This document shows, in pieces, positions 1-12,800 of a DNA stretch of 64,000 nucleotides (positions within the stretch are counted from its first letter, which is position 1; the number at the start of each line of letters is the position of its first letter). The position numbers were made by a program, and so were the translations under genes. This stretch comes from Henricia sp. BOLD:AAB3569 (lineage: Eukaryota > Echinodermata > Asteroidea > Spinulosida > Echinasteridae). Below the pieces are notes generated by a model. It ran no database searches. It was not told the DNA's origin and saw nothing but the letters and a program-made list of their open reading frames with translations. The stretch covers positions 248,001 to 312,000 of the forward strand of contig JBBELK010000368.1 in assembly GCA_037783545.1 (NCBI GenBank), in the 5' to 3' direction.

Positions 1-1004
1 TTAAAATATAAGCTTTTAAATGACTTTTTAAAAAATTGAAATAAAAATGAAATAAAATTACTAAAGAGAAGGTACATCATAAGTATGGAAATATACATGT
101 ACTGATTTTACATAATTTTTAGTTTGGTTGGATGTACCGGTAGATGCTCCAAATTAAAAAAGCCAGAGACCTTTTAGCAATATCCTATTCACAAACTAAC
201 TGCTCTGGCGAACCAAGTAAATTGTCGATACTTTACTCAAATTTATATTCTAGGTTAAAATTACATCAAAGATATATCGTAGGTTATCCCCGAGTTATTA
301 CCAATCTTATTATAGACTCTTCCTTGTACTCAAAGTAAACAGTAGTCTAAAAATATGTTTGCGTTTAATCAGGCATAACACAACGTCATACACCTTGCCC
401 CCTCACTTCTCATTTGTGCCACTCCACAGTTCTGACGTCACAACGCCTCCCCGACCGTACTGCTATACATATTGCATGAGTTGAATAAACTTGATTCGTC
501 TACTCGCCCGTGTGACCTAGGCAATGTCTGCAAATGGCATGGAATACCGTCTCTCGACCTTTTCTCGCTACGAATTCCACCCCCCCCCCAACCAGTAATC
601 AGATTTGCGATTTCTCTCATTTCTTAATGTCCTCGGGGCTACCGGTAGCCCTGCACAGAGGATCTTTACTGATAGAAGGGACTCAGCAACAACAGGGAAG
701 CCGAGACTGGACTATTCTTAGTACTCCTAATTCTGCATCCAGGGGACAGAAGAAAATAAATCCGAGGATAACTTTAGATTTTAGGTCAAAACAGGGCAAA
801 AATACTCTCAGATGTTACGTACATTTTTTAGCAAAGTTTTGGCTTTGCTCCCAAACCATTCAAGATAGTTACTATAAATTTTTAAACATGCTACAAATGA
901 AGTAGGGAATTATTGCGTCAGTCCAAAAGATGTTAGGTGGAAGTCGTTTTTGCCCATCACGATGCAGTAAGCACTATACACTAAGTGCGTTTCCCGAGGA
1001 CACG
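1..1004. other. Left-edge DNA with no recognisable gene
   Basis: AT-rich DNA with a short C-run near 580-590. The reading frames here are short, lack splice context and resemble no protein I know. FoxO should continue beyond the left edge, so this stretch is most likely part of its first intron. Confidence 0.4.
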
Positions 1005-1072
1005 CTAAAATTCATAGCGTGCTCGGGCGGGACTGGAACCCACGACTTCCTGCATACTAATGCTATACGGTA
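1005..1072 (-). repeat. tRNA-derived SINE fragment
   Basis: On the minus strand a B-box-like GTCGTGGGTTCCAGTCCC lies within a tRNA-like stretch. Flanking DNA gives no second end, so this is a fragment of a tRNA-derived short interspersed element rather than a working tRNA. Confidence 0.45.
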
Positions 1073-1104
1073 AATGCTTGCCAACCCTGATATTAATTTT
1101 CAGG

Positions 1105-1350
1105 CCTTGACATTGACAGAGGCCACCCGGGCCAATGGCCGATGCCCCTTCAAGACACTTTCCGAGGCCACCTTGGCCAGCATGCCCTATCCTCTCAAAT
1201 TTCATGAGGATTGTAAACACTAATAATAGCCAGTACACATTTGGAACAAAGTTAGCCGTGGTGCCCCTCCAGTTGGCCTCAGTACCCTTTGAAATTCCGA
1301 CAAAATCAAGGCTGCAGAGTGAACTGCCCCTCATTTTCATGTTGAGGCCC
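1105..1350 (+). repeat. Dispersed repeat, also present at 21,985-22,430
   Basis: The stretch starting GGCCTTGACATT and ending near the words CCCTTTGAAATT recurs at 21,985-22,430, where it appears as three partial tandem pieces. Long matching blocks include CCAGTACACATTTGGAACAA. It has no coding potential and its class is unknown. Confidence 0.6.
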
Positions 1351-1369
1351 GGATTTGGCTTCACATATA

Positions 1370-1771
1370 GGGGTTTCAGACTATGCTGTTACCCGGGTTA
1401 TCTCGGGGTTAAAATCTCACTTAACCCGGGTAATTTCTAACCCTGCTCGCGAGGTGGGTTAACCCACCAATCTCGGGGTTAACGGCGGCCTTGAGACGAT
1501 TCTCCGGGTTACCTTTATAGTCTGAAGGCTCGAGGTTTTCTTCTACCCGGGTACGGCCAGCGTCATCACCGCAGCCTGCCTTGTGCACACATGCATGCTG
1601 TGCTGCTGCAAAAGTGACGTAATTCAGCTTTACGGTCACTTCGCCCCATTTTTACTTCGCGGGGTTAGTTTTATAGTGTAAAACCGATTCTCCGGGTTAA
1701 TTTCTACCCGGGTACGGACAACTACCCGGGTAATTAATTACCCGGGTAATTCAAGAGTAGTGTGAAACCTG
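1370..1771. mobile_element. GC-rich foldback element with repeated ACCCGGGTAA
   Basis: The ends pair imperfectly (left GGTTTCAGACTA, right TAGTGTGAAACC) and both arms carry several ACCCGGGTAA or TTAACCCGGG words, so the element can fold back on itself. It is a non-autonomous DNA transposon by structure; no transposase is present. Confidence 0.5.
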
Positions 1772-1844
1772 CATTAGAAACTGACAATTTTCAAGCCGAG
1801 GTACAAAAACCATGTTTTGGTTGACTGTGCCAACATAGACATGT

Positions 1845-2334
1845 TTAAAGATAGTATACAATACATGATTGGTAAACTGTTACAAATAGTTTTATCCCCC
1901 TGTGTGATTGAAGATATGCATGATTAAAACCAACCTGAGCAAAAACCAGCTCCGTACTTCGTCTAACTTTTGAGAAAACAGTCAAAAAAGGGTTTGCAGT
2001 AATTTCGCCCCAAAACCACTTCGCCCTGAACCATTTCGCCCTGAACCACGAAGTGGCTCTGGGGCGAAGTGGCATTTGGGCGATGTGTGTTCGGACGAAG
2101 TAATTTGGGGCGAAATGGCACTTGGGCGAAATGGTTTTGGGGCGAATTTAATTTTCGTTTCATGAGACGAAAACCAATTGTTTTACTCATTTCTCAAAGA
2201 CTATAGCACTTCAGACAAAACCATTTCAGGGGACGTTTTCTACGGTCATCATGTTTATGTTACAGTGTAAGTTAGGTGTAAATCTGTGAACGTTTCTGAT
2301 TTTCGAGATTACCAATGATGTATACTGCCTTTAA
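1845..2334. mobile_element. TTAA-flanked foldback element, family A, copy 1
   Basis: Starts TTAAAGATAGTATAC and ends GTATACTGCCTTTAA, giving inverted ends flanked by TTAA. The middle holds alternating words such as TTTCGCCC and CGAAGTGG, which produce spurious frames rich in FRAKWF. Other copies lie at 13,509-14,019 and 29,108-29,588, with a diverged piece at 47,535-47,700. A TTAA target is typical of piggyBac and Kolobok-type elements. Confidence 0.75.
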
Positions 2335-5300
2335 CAATCGTAAATTTTCCTCCCCCTACTTATGAAGTATCTGTCCAGGGTGGCGCTTAAAACGGTTTGC
2401 TTGAAACGGGTGTGAAACAGCGCAACGTTACAAATGTAAATCCAAAGTTGTAGGCGGACCCATGTTGATAGAATTACATGTATTTTTAGATTTATAAAGT
2501 TAAACCTGTATAATGTGAATGAACGCAAATCCCATGTGTGACATGTGGGACGCAGATGCACTAAATTATTCCAATATTTCCCAAGCCGGAGTGGGATAAC
2601 GAACTTATCTTCACCACTGGGTGGAAATCCTCTGAACTACCGTACCGGACAGAGAATGCATTTCATTTGTGATTAGAATCTGCCCACGCACTGTGAACTC
2701 TACTCCGCCCACACAAATGGGACAAAGTTGGTTAGGTTACGAACAACCACATACTGATACATGTACATGTACCGGGGTATGCATGTGCAGAAACTGTGTC
2801 CACATCCCATGCAATTTTATGACATGTGCAAAAAGTGTAGCACAGTTTAATTTATAAGATGATTTTTAAAAATGTCTCAGGTCTTTTGTGATAAAATTTG
2901 CAAATGAAAAGGCGCGTGACGTAATACAATAGGGGCATTCGAGATGCTTACACCGTGTAACACCAACTTACACTGGAGCGTTCTTTTAGCCATCACGTGA
3001 TACACGATTCTGCCTCGAGTCTGCATTGGTTTTTTCCCTTTAATCTACAATGTACAAGTACTAACTAACGATCATTAAGTCTTACATGTATTACACAACA
3101 AATATGTATATATTTTAAGTGGAAAAATAAATATCCTACAATTATTTTGTTAGAGTGCTAGCCATTACTTTTAAGTACATGTACCATTCCAGGTCACATT
3201 GTGATGGCATAGTCAGGGTTGAAATTACATGATGTAGATACTGAAACTGGTACACTTGTTAACAAATTGGCGTGACATATTAAGGGGGATATGAAGTTGG
3301 TGTACTGGTACATAGCTGTACCCGGTACATAGCTGTACCCGGTACTTTCCAACTCTGTGGCCCTGGTTCGAATGCTGTCCAAGCCAGAGTGTGGTTTCAG
3401 TCCTTGCTCGATTCCATGGGGTATCTACAGTAGTGTGTAGGGTGTTTCTCTTAAATCACTAAAACTGAACATTTTACCTTATCCTTAATGTCAAAAGAGA
3501 ACTGCCTGTATTTAGACCATGTCTAAAAGTCGACCGAGGCAATTATTTGCTGGCCTCCCTAAAATGTGAGGCATCTGTTCTGAAAAATTATACATGTACC
3601 AGGGTCACGAGGGGTTTTGCTAGGGCGGGCCGCCCTACCTAATTTTTGTGCCGCCCGAGCAAAATCACATGCCGCACTGCAAACATTTTCACGATACCTT
3701 TCATGTATTTACATCATGTACATGTATGTATACGTACATGGGTCCCGTACCACTCACGGGCTGCTCCCAAGGAAAACGAACTGATGTCGCCCTCTGTTGA
3801 CTAAATCCGTCCAACATAGTCGCCTCGGGTACTTTGTTTACGCGCAGTTAGTACGGCTTTTCGCGTAGGGAGTACAGGTGCCCCACTCGGTACCGATCAA
3901 AACAAAAAGACATAAAAGAAGGTGAATGCCCGTCGCGCGTCACTTGCGTTTGCGTTTTTTAAAATCCTTTTTTTCAACCGGCCGGAAGAGACATCGTCAT
4001 GAATTTAAAAAGGAAATTTTGGAGGTGGAAGTGAACGTGTAAGTGGAGAGAAAATCAAATTTAAAAAACGTTGAGGAAAAAACGATCTTTTTGTGATCTA
4101 CATGTAAAGTCGGATCTGTGACGACCGAAACACATCCTTTATTATCCCTTCTTGATGTGCATCCCGCGTTCAAAAGAATAATATACAAACAATGTAAGGA
4201 TAAAACTAATTCCAGGTAACAGAAAAATGGGGGCGGGGCTTCGCAGGGGCGGGACTGCCGCCCTAGCAAATGAAAAATCTGTGGAGAACACTGATGTACA
4301 TGTATGTGAAAACGGACAACAAATTGCAGAAAAAGCGAGTTGCAGTTTGTAAAACTGCAGAAAGTTGCCACTCGACTTCTGCCTGTTCACAAATAAAAAT
4401 GGTACATGTACATGTAGATATTTTCTTGTGAAAATGACGACACACTTGGCAAAAAAATGCGACTGTATGACACCATATTACATCAAATCATTTGAATTTT
4501 TTTTCCTTGGATGTTTGCAAATCAGAAGTTTATCAGAACTCTTCAAAATGACCCATCAAGCATCAGTAAGTGCAGATTTGATAAAAGAAAAAAACATTTG
4601 TGAGCGAGAAAATTAAGATTTTGTGAGGAAACCTTAAAAATATTTCAGCCAGTCTCATATGTTTTGTACACAAGGTCTGAAGCCATGATCAATGTACTCG
4701 ATTCTTTAAAAAGGCACTCATGTCCTTGTCCAGGTGTTAAGCAGTGCAAAATCACCTTCACACCAAATCAACCTCCTTTCGGACACAGGAAATGACTAAA
4801 TGATACACATCATTTTCTCCCCGACGTCTAAAAAAGAAGACAGGACATTGTTCCTGTGCTGTCATTTCCTACAGGACTTAAACTGCCAAACAGTGCCACT
4901 TAACAACGGAAGGAAAAGGGGGTGTGTGTGTAGTATTTCACAGAAAAGTGTATCTAATTATCAGTGTCGAGAGATAATTTCTGATAATTGAAAATTACAA
5001 GGTAAGGCAAGAGTTTGTATCCTTTGCTTGGATTACATTGTAATTTCCTCAACACGTACACATGTACATGTAAGTGGCTAAGTGGGAAACGGTTAATTTT
5101 AAACTGCTACCGACTTACACAAGGAATGATGGCAATGCATAGTTCCGAGATTGCCCAGTTAACCCTGCCTCTTAGATATTGTTGCTATGTGCTCACAAGC
5201 CATTGCAAAAAAATGGCGACACAACGTACAAAGCAACGGGACTCGGCATGGAAAGCACAGATATATCTATGTTTTGGGGTCGACAGTTACCGTAGCACAC

Positions 5301-5948
5301 ACTGAGCGAAGGGCTAGTAATGCAGGGATGACGTATATTTCATAAAAATGCGCTTTCCTACCTTTGAACAGCGAATCGCCCGACATTGAAACCAAAATTC
5401 ACCCGGTCACTGGCGCATACAACATACAAACTGTATGGGCAGAAAATCGCGTGATTGTGTGATGATTGCATCACTTTGACCTACATGTATGTGGGCGCCG
5501 TCTGCTCGCTCTGTTGTGATTGGTAGTGGGTTCGGCTTGATTGACAGGTCGGAACTATGCATTGTTTTGGGTAATTCATAAAATTATGGCATTAAAAGTG
5601 CTTGAGAATTTACTTTTTGCACTGCACTGAAGTAGATACTTGACACTCAAGTATGCTAGAGCATACGTAATATTTCACACAATGGCCATGAAAACGAGGG
5701 GGCGGGTAAATGCAAGATTTAGCTAAATTCTTTCTTTTCAAACTTCAAGACACTATGACCAACAGAAAGAGAAAATTTAAGTAAAATTATTATATTTCCC
5801 AGTATGAATTCTGTTCACTGGTCGCCACCAAGACGCCATGTGTTACAATGTATGTCTATGGATCAGGGCAGAAAAAGTTGAGTATTTTCAAGGAAATTGT
5901 TGAATGTTTTTCACTCCTAAAATCACTTTTAATACGTTTGGGTGGTTA
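2335..5948. other. Non-coding interval with scattered repeats
   Basis: No gene recognised. It holds a short tandem GGTACATAGCTGTACCC at about 3307-3345 and many TACATGTA palindromes. Frames at 3997-4616 overlap on both strands and look like chance. Most of it is probably within or beyond the 3' side of FoxO intron 1. Confidence 0.4.
4505..4710 (+). repeat. Dispersed repeat, family D
   Basis: The block running from ATGACCCATCAAGCATC through TTTCAGCCAGTCTCATATG recurs at 16,255-16,370, 18,195-18,390 and 63,370-63,540. All copies share the TCATCAAGCATC word, a poor T/A-rich middle and the AGCCAGTC word. No terminal repeats were clear, so the class is unassigned. Confidence 0.6.
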
Positions 5949-6088
5949 TTAAAAGCACAGGCTCGTCAGCAATGCGCGCGCGCCAAATTGGTGCCACGAA
6001 ATACGCAGCTCCATGGAAAAGGTATGGAGCTGCGTATTTCGTGGCACGAAATTGGCGCTCGCACATACCTGACGAGCCTGTGCCTTTA
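5949..6088. mobile_element. Short foldback MITE, family B, copy 1
   Basis: A near-perfect 140-bp hairpin: AGCACAGGCTCGTCAGC at the left pairs with GACGAGCCTGTGCCT at the right, and the arms meet around a short spacer. TTAA abuts the left end. A second copy at 32,198-32,337 is flanked by TTAA on both sides and sits inside another element. Confidence 0.75.
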
Positions 6089-6399
6089 TAGTTTAACTGT
6101 CAATCATACAAATCTGTACGGCTATGCATTGCATTACAAAAAAAATGACAGAGGGTTAAACACCTAAAAACAAAAAAAGAAAGACGCACCAATGCCGCTG
6201 TCAACAGGTATGATAACCTGTTTAAAAAGTACAATAGCTCCACCTCCCATGAAAATGAAGTCAGTGTTTCATTTGAGAAAAGAAATTTACATAATTATTT
6301 ATTTTACAACTTCAAGTTCAGATGGCTGAAACAAATGATATGGCAGGACATTCCACAAAACATTAAAATGGTTTGTAGTTTAGACATAGACCAACTTAC

Positions 6400-6807
6400 T
6401 TTCCATCCTGCAGAACTGTTGCTGTCACCCTTGTCCTTGAAAAAGGGGACATTTTTGACCATCCAGTCGTAAATTTGAGACAAGGTCAATCTCTGTTCTG
6501 GCGCGCTCTGAATCGCTTTGGTGATGAGGTCTGCATACGACAAGTTTCCCCAAGCATTTCTCCGCGAGCAGTTCTTTCTATTCGTGGAAACAGCAGCCAA
6601 ATCTTGCTTGATGTCCGGACTTTCGACCTGTGTTACCACGAGACCGGGGTCTGGAATCTCCTCGGCTACCGCGGCAGGCGTCCCCTCGCCCGGGGACGAC
6701 TGCTGTTGCTGGGACGGTTTCTTCAGAAAGTCCGGTCTTCGGAGCGGCCAGGTACATGATCGTGGACGGGCTTGGGGCTCGTCAAAATCGGGATCAATAT
6801 CGGCCAT
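6400..6807 (-). CDS. foxo: FoxO transcription factor, first coding exon (partial gene)
   Basis: This exon encodes the first 136 residues of a FoxO forkhead factor, the nuclear target of insulin/Akt signalling. Seen directly: the N-terminal Akt site RPRSCTWPL with Thr19 (equivalent to FOXO1 Thr24 and FOXO3 Thr32); a Q-rich linker; then the forkhead start [16 protein letters not shown] at about 80-95, helix 2 [11 protein letters not shown], and the FoxO-specific insert [10 protein letters not shown] at 127-136. The exon stops after that lysine at a GTAAGT donor, the position of the conserved vertebrate FOXO intron. The recognition helix and the transactivation tail are therefore off the left edge, consistent with the very long first intron known in this family. 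The ATG at 6805-6807 is the natural start, since the Akt site usually lies near the N-terminus. A diverged partial copy of the exon lies about 2.7 kb upstream. Confidence 0.95.
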
Positions 6808-7035
6808 TATTATATATCCAAGGCTTACAACATTCGATCTTGGTCTGACAGCAGTAGGTGTTGTTCGTCATTCGCTGACAAGCTTGTAAAATGAGGTTTT
6901 GCGTTAGTTTGTGAGTCGTCTTCAAACTGTAGTGTCCACCATTTTATGCACAGTATATAGCGCGCCACTGCACTAGCAATGTCATGCACACTATCAAATG
7001 TACATGTACAGTGCACCATGCATTACAATACACGA

Positions 7036-7043
7036 TGACGTCA
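7036..7043. promoter_or_regulatory. Perfect CRE-type octamer upstream of FoxO
   Basis: TGACGTCA, the full palindromic CREB/ATF site, lies about 230 bp upstream of the FoxO ATG. Position fits a promoter element, but the octamer can occur by chance and nothing else proves use. Confidence 0.3.
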
Positions 7044-8289
7044 GTGGAGAGAAACACAATCTGATTGGACGAGAGATAATCTATTTAACTAGCCACGTAG
7101 ATTTTTAACCATGTTTACGGTATTATTACACTGATGTTCTGTCCCGATCTGACGGATGTAAATATATTTCCCCTAAACTAAACGGCAAATGACATCTTAT
7201 AATTCATAACGCCCAGAAAAAGAAAGCACCCATCGCCAAGTGTAAAGCGCCCCATTTCTGAAAGCTCTTCAGAAGAGCTTGAAAAAAGAAAAGCTAACAA
7301 GAGCACACAAAAAAAGCAAATGAAAAACGGTTAAATACATGTGAGAGAAACATGAAAATATTTTGCTAATTCCTCAAACTTTGGAACGGGTACTAAAAGT
7401 CCGAAAACAATTTTAACTTTTGAAGTTATGTGGAACAATGATGGCGGAAGAAAAAAATGTATTTGCTTATCAAATTGGAATTTGAAATTTCTATCAGACA
7501 TTTCCTTGTTCATTAAGTTGTAATTGGGGAAAAAATAAATCTTGGTAACTATGTTTCAAAACACCCGATGGTATGATGAAAGATCTAAAATTAGCACGAG
7601 GCAACAATTAATATAAAGTAAAACGTGCGAAATTGTTTAACGTGACGTGTATGTTAATTAAAAATAGACTACTAAAGTGTGACGTCAGCTCCCTTGGTAA
7701 CTGGATCTAAACACTCTATACCCAGCACGATAAGTGACTCCCCTTACGTCGCTATACCTCAACACGTTTCCCTTTTAGTTTTAACGCACCAACCCCCCAC
7801 CCCCACCTCTAAAATCTGAAAGGAATTCCTTCAAAATTTAAGACAATGGGAGAATAGAAGGGGGTGTTCTCCGTCACATATCGTGCTGCATACCTATGAA
7901 ACATTCGCTGGTAATCTGAAATACCTATTGCTAAAACACTGGTTCTAATATAAACCAGTAACTTTGGCAACACAGAGGATTACGTTTGCATTTACATGTA
8001 GTAAATTTGCAAGTTGGAACTGCAGCGTGGGGAAAGATCTTGGCGACAGATGGAAAGCGCCCTCTAGTGTTTTGGGACTACAATCCCTGCCCAAAACCGT
8101 GGAAAATAAGCAGACGGAGAAATATTTAGGGAAGCGTTTGAGCGAAGGGATAATTATTTTATAAAAAAAGACCAAAATGAAGAAAACTCAGGGGAAAAAT
8201 GAACAGAAGCGTTGATGAACACTTAATCTTTCTTTTTTAATCAGAAACCTCAGATTTACATAAAACAAGGGATTATTTTTTTCCCAGTG

Positions 8290-8505
8290 GACATAAAGCA
8301 TTCCTGTCAGTTGCACACTAAGTATCCACTTGACCAGACTAAATTTTTGGTGCTACGTGGTGCACACAGTAAGTGTGAAGTACAGAATCAATGTTGTTTT
8401 CACTGTAGGAGAGAAAGGCATAAAGCTGTTGATTGCTGGGCAATGGTGTGCACCACATGGCAACAATAGCATAGTGTGGAGATTTTCTAAACTGCACCTG
8501 CAATT
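8290..8505. mobile_element. Foldback repeat, also at 42,205-42,440
   Basis: GTGCTACGTGGTGCACAC pairs with GTGTGCACCACATGGCAAC around a roughly 80-bp loop. The copy at 42,205-42,440 runs in reverse and shares GATTCTGTACTTCACAC and the same hairpin words. Non-autonomous element of unknown superfamily. Confidence 0.55.
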
Positions 8506-9389
8506 TGGGGTGCCAGCCATTGTGAAAATATTATACGTAAACATTCCAATAAAGCCAAAGTTTTCTAAACTTCAAAATTTCAAATGGTGTGAACCGAGTG
8601 GAACAAACTTCCTTTATTTGGAATATTTGATCGTCCTTTTTTCACTCCAACAAAATGTGAATTCCTAGAACACTTATTTCAACACCCCTACAATTGGCCA
8701 CCCTGGGAACAGTAAAAAAACTGGCCACAATAAACAGGTGGCCTCCTAATAGAGGTTTCTTAAAGGTAATACACAGGATTGGTAATTACCCTCGAAAAAA
8801 TGTCTGAATTATCTTTAAGCTTGTACTTGTTATTAAGATGGTAATGGTAGTAATCATCCTGTGAAGTTAATTCGTATGAAGTGCCCCCATTCATGAGAAA
8901 AATGACAAAACTATTTCAATCTCTGGGCGATATTTGGAGCCATTAATTGATGCACAAAAACCATGATTGGATTTTTCATGTTTTCTGAAGTATTACTGCA
9001 TCTATGTGGCTGAAATTTCTACAGGGTAGTTTTCTCGACCTAGGCTTTCAATTACCAGTTGAAATCACGCCGTTCTTAACAGTTTACCAAACATGTATAT
9101 TACCTTTAAGCATCACACACACGGATTTGACCCCAAAGACGGGTGGCCACTATAAGCAGGTGGCCTCTTTATAAAGGTGGCCTTAATAAGCAGGTTTCAC
9201 TGTACTTGGGTACATTTTCAATAATATTACTCAATCTTTAGAGTAAAAAAAGCAAAATCATACACATAAATCTGTACTGTTTCATTTCTATAAATGAAAA
9301 GAATATTTACCGTCAGTTTTCCCGGAATATTATTCATATTCCTTTCTCCTGAATGCATGGTTCAGTGCTCACTGATGTCAAATGCTTTA

Positions 9390-9757
9390 TGAAGTTTTCC
9401 CAAGTATTTATCCATAAAACAGCGACAAAATCTTGCTTGATGTCCGGACTTTTGACCAAGAGCAAGTTCGATTCACGACTACAGTCCACCACGGGTCAAA
9501 CGTCATACAGGCAACACACACGCGCACTAACGCTCAAGTGCGAACGCTTTTGGTTAGTCAACTGGTTCGGTGCAAAACGCTGCATCAACTCAATGCCTGA
9601 TGGGTACCAGTGACCAGTGCAACCGTGCCCTGTGGGCTGGTTCCAAATGGTCGACCAGACACGACAAACCATCGTTGACTGGACTGCGTTCGGTTGGAAA
9701 TAGTCAAATTATATTTGTTGCTGCGACGGTTTCTTCAGAAAGTCTTGCCCTCTCCTG
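9390..9757 (-). pseudogene. Decayed partial copy of FoxO exon 1
   Basis: Three blocks match the FoxO exon in the same order and strand: AAGTTTTCCCAAGTATTTAT near 9,393 (FoxO 6,541), AATCTTGCTTGATGTCCGG near 9,428 (FoxO 6,600) and GACGGTTTCTTCAGAAAGTC near 9,725 (FoxO 6,713). The FoxO words [11 protein letters not shown] are still readable but run into a stop, and the forkhead start is interrupted. The span between blocks is longer than in FoxO because of inserted DNA. It lies just downstream of the neighbouring minus-strand gene. A non-functional duplicate is the best reading; an alternative upstream FoxO exon is unlikely given the stops. Confidence 0.7.
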
Positions 9758-9855
9758 AGAGTGTATTGATCAAATTAGTTGCTGATCAGTGACCTTTCAC
9801 CTGAGGCCGTGCCCTTATATTCCTCAGGACGTAATCAATGACCCGTGACCTGGGG

Positions 9856-12800
9856 TCACGTCGCATACTCTTTACTCCTTAGTGCGTGGGACACTTTGCT
9901 TGCTGACGTTAGAAGCCGTACGAGAGAGCGATTAACTTCATCTTCAAGTCTGCAAAGAAAAACAGCATTCAGAGCTTGTTCAGATTTTTCCAGAAAGTGG
10001 ATTTTTTTTCTAACCTAACAATCATACAAAATACCTCCCCAAAATACTCTCCATGGGAAGAAAACAGGAAATTTGCAATCTCCAATTTGGTTGAGGAAGC
10101 AAAAAGGTTGGTGTGATCGCTGCACTGCTTTATGGAACTGGATAAATTAGTTTACAAAACATTGGTGGTTTTTTGACATTATCTTTAAAAATGTACGGAT
10201 TGAGAGCGAGAAATTTCAGAATGGTAATGAGAAAAATATGACAAATGATATGGTATCAAAATCTCAACACCCATGGTTAAAAAATGTCATTTGGACACGT
10301 TCCGTTTAATCGATGCCATTTCTCCATAAATTTACTCGTTTCAAAACTTTCATTCCCTAATTGTATATATATTTTTTTTGGTAATCTGGCTGATTTGACA
10401 AACATCTAAACACAAACAGACCCTTTGCAGCGGCGTCCATGACAGGGGGCAGGTTTTCATATTTAAATGTATGACAATAGATCCACAATGTGCTTACTCG
10501 TGCATGACGCACAGTGATAATGTGACTGGCCCCTGTCATGGCCGCTCCTGCAAAGGGTCTATACCAGTTTTTACGAGAAAAAACTTGAGTACCACTCGAG
10601 TACTCCTGAGTCATAAAAGTACTACAATAGAGCTTCTGCACCGGCGGCCATGACAGGGGGCAGGTTTTCTTATTTAAATGATGTAACAATAGAACCACAA
10701 AGCACCTACTCATGCATGACACATGGTAACAATGTGACTGCCCCGTGTCATGGCCGCCGTGCAAAGGCTCTATAGCAATGAGTGAGTGAATGAGTAATTC
10801 TGAGCAGTGTATTTATTGTAAGACTCACGTGACGTTTGGTCGATAGTGTTGGGAACAGTCCTCATCCTGAATACTGTAGCTCGAATTGGACGATTCCTCT
10901 CTGAGTATGTAGGAAAGAAAAAAAAAACTGATATTAAACGATAAGGAATAACCTAAAGATTGTTTTCTCAAAAGCCTAATTTGTTTGTCCCCGGTGTTGC
11001 ACGAATGCACAACAGTCTACAAAAAGTATAATTAAGCAGTATTTTGTACGGTACCTCGATCACCACGAAAATGAAATTACCAAATATGAGATTGAAAAGA
11101 AGAAAAAAACATTGCAGGTTTCTAGTTCCGAGGAGCCATTTTGGTCAAATAGTTACATTTTTTAAATTATGCAGTTAGGATGTTGAAATGTTGTGGAAAA
11201 TGTACTACAAATTTATTTTCGTGTGCGAAATGTTATAAATTTGTTAAGCATGCGACAGCTGTGACGTGACTAACTGTAACGTTACTAATCATGATTTTTC
11301 AACAGTTCTTGAAACTGATGAGAGTACATGTAGATGTGACTTGCATTTACAAAAACACACGCCAGTAAACAAGCAATGAAAGAAATATAATGGTTTGTTT
11401 CAGTTGTATCCCATTTGAGGAAACTTTCTTTCAAGACGTTCATTTTTTCCCTCGTCCTTTTTGGTAACGTTACTAACCAAGATTAAAATCTTTTATTACA
11501 ATTCACAAAATGGGGCTAAATGATTTTGGTTATTATTGTCTAGTAGATGTTGGTCAGATGCATTGATGGTACCAAAATGGAGAACTGATAGGCTTGCATG
11601 TTGATATAACAGAGGATAGAACTCCTGACCAGTAAATTCCTAAAAAAGATTTTTTTTTTTAAATTTGCCAGCTGGAACCCTAATATACTCCTCGACGGAA
11701 TTAAAAAACCAGAGAGGAGAAAATGACTCTGAAAGTTTGATGATAATTCAAAAGGACATATGGCCAAAAATTCCAAGACCTGAATATGTCTTTATGACCG
11801 AATGACTTGGCTATCAATTCAGTACATCTCTTTTTCTCATCATCTTAAGTTGTTTGCGTGTAAACCCCCGAGTTCAATGAGGCCACAACACCAGTGAAAC
11901 ATTTGTAAAATTATTTAAAAACCGTGTTGCAAAGAATGCTTAAACGTTTTATTATTACTTTTAAGTTTTGGTACTGAAACCAAGGATTCCTCAAAAGTGC
12001 CCATTGCACTGTCGCTAGCAAGCGTGAGGAAACCCATGAGGAGAAGACGATGAATTAGAAACGGCCAGAGACACCGGGGATCGCCTTGCTCTTCACGAAA
12101 GAATGCTCTGGGGTCTTTAAAGTGCGTTACTTGACACACTGGACCATTGGCTTAACATCCCGTCCGAAGGATGAAGCAAGTGTGTTTAAGTGCCTTGCTC
12201 AAGGGTACAGGTACCCCAGCCGGGTATCGAACCTGCAACCCCAAGTTTTTACCCGAGTATTGCGAGTCTGTGACCCAAACCACTCGGCCACGCTAACCCT
12301 GTGTATATAATGTTGCCATTTGGCCACTTTTGAACTTGCATAAAAACAAGTTACATAACGTTTTCAAATAAGTGTAGTTTAAGGGCCGTCCAAAGTTGTC
12401 AACATTTTCACAGTTCTACAGAGAGTAGTATTTTTCAAGACTACCCTCCCTCCCCCCCAAATACTACTTATCAACATTTGTTGTCACTACCACGAAATGT
12501 CAACATTTCGTGAAAATGTTGACAACATTGGACGGCCCTTCAGAAAAAAAATACCCAAATCCCCAATATCAGAAACCCACAACAGAATTAATATTGTGAT
12601 TATATAAATAGTTTTCTACAAAGACAAAGAGGCAAAAATAGCTCAACAAAGATTACACATTTTATTAAATGTTTAAAAATATCACAAAGAACAATACCCA
12701 GGCATTACCTATGATACGCTTTTCCCAGGTGCATAATACGTTACCGGAAATGTAAACACGCATCCGACATTTTTACAAGTGAGAGACATACTTCACATAC

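Larger units (their letters stand above)
6808..9389. other. FoxO upstream region without a gene
   Basis: Holds the probable FoxO promoter close to 6,808-7,100 and then AT-rich DNA. Frames here are short and unsupported. GTGGCC-containing words repeat at 8,693-8,750 and 9,145-9,190 in a loose foldback arrangement. Confidence 0.4.

Noticed and set aside
1845-2190. Frames with repeated FRAKWF words, also at 13,450-13,903 and 29,153-29,469
   Set aside because: They come from tandem CGCCC/GAAGTGG words within TTAA foldback elements and occur on both strands.
4380-5075. Frequent TACATGTA/ACATGTACATGTA palindromes across the window as possible binding sites
   Set aside because: They are spread through repeats and unique DNA alike with no tie to gene starts, so they look like a genome-wide word bias.
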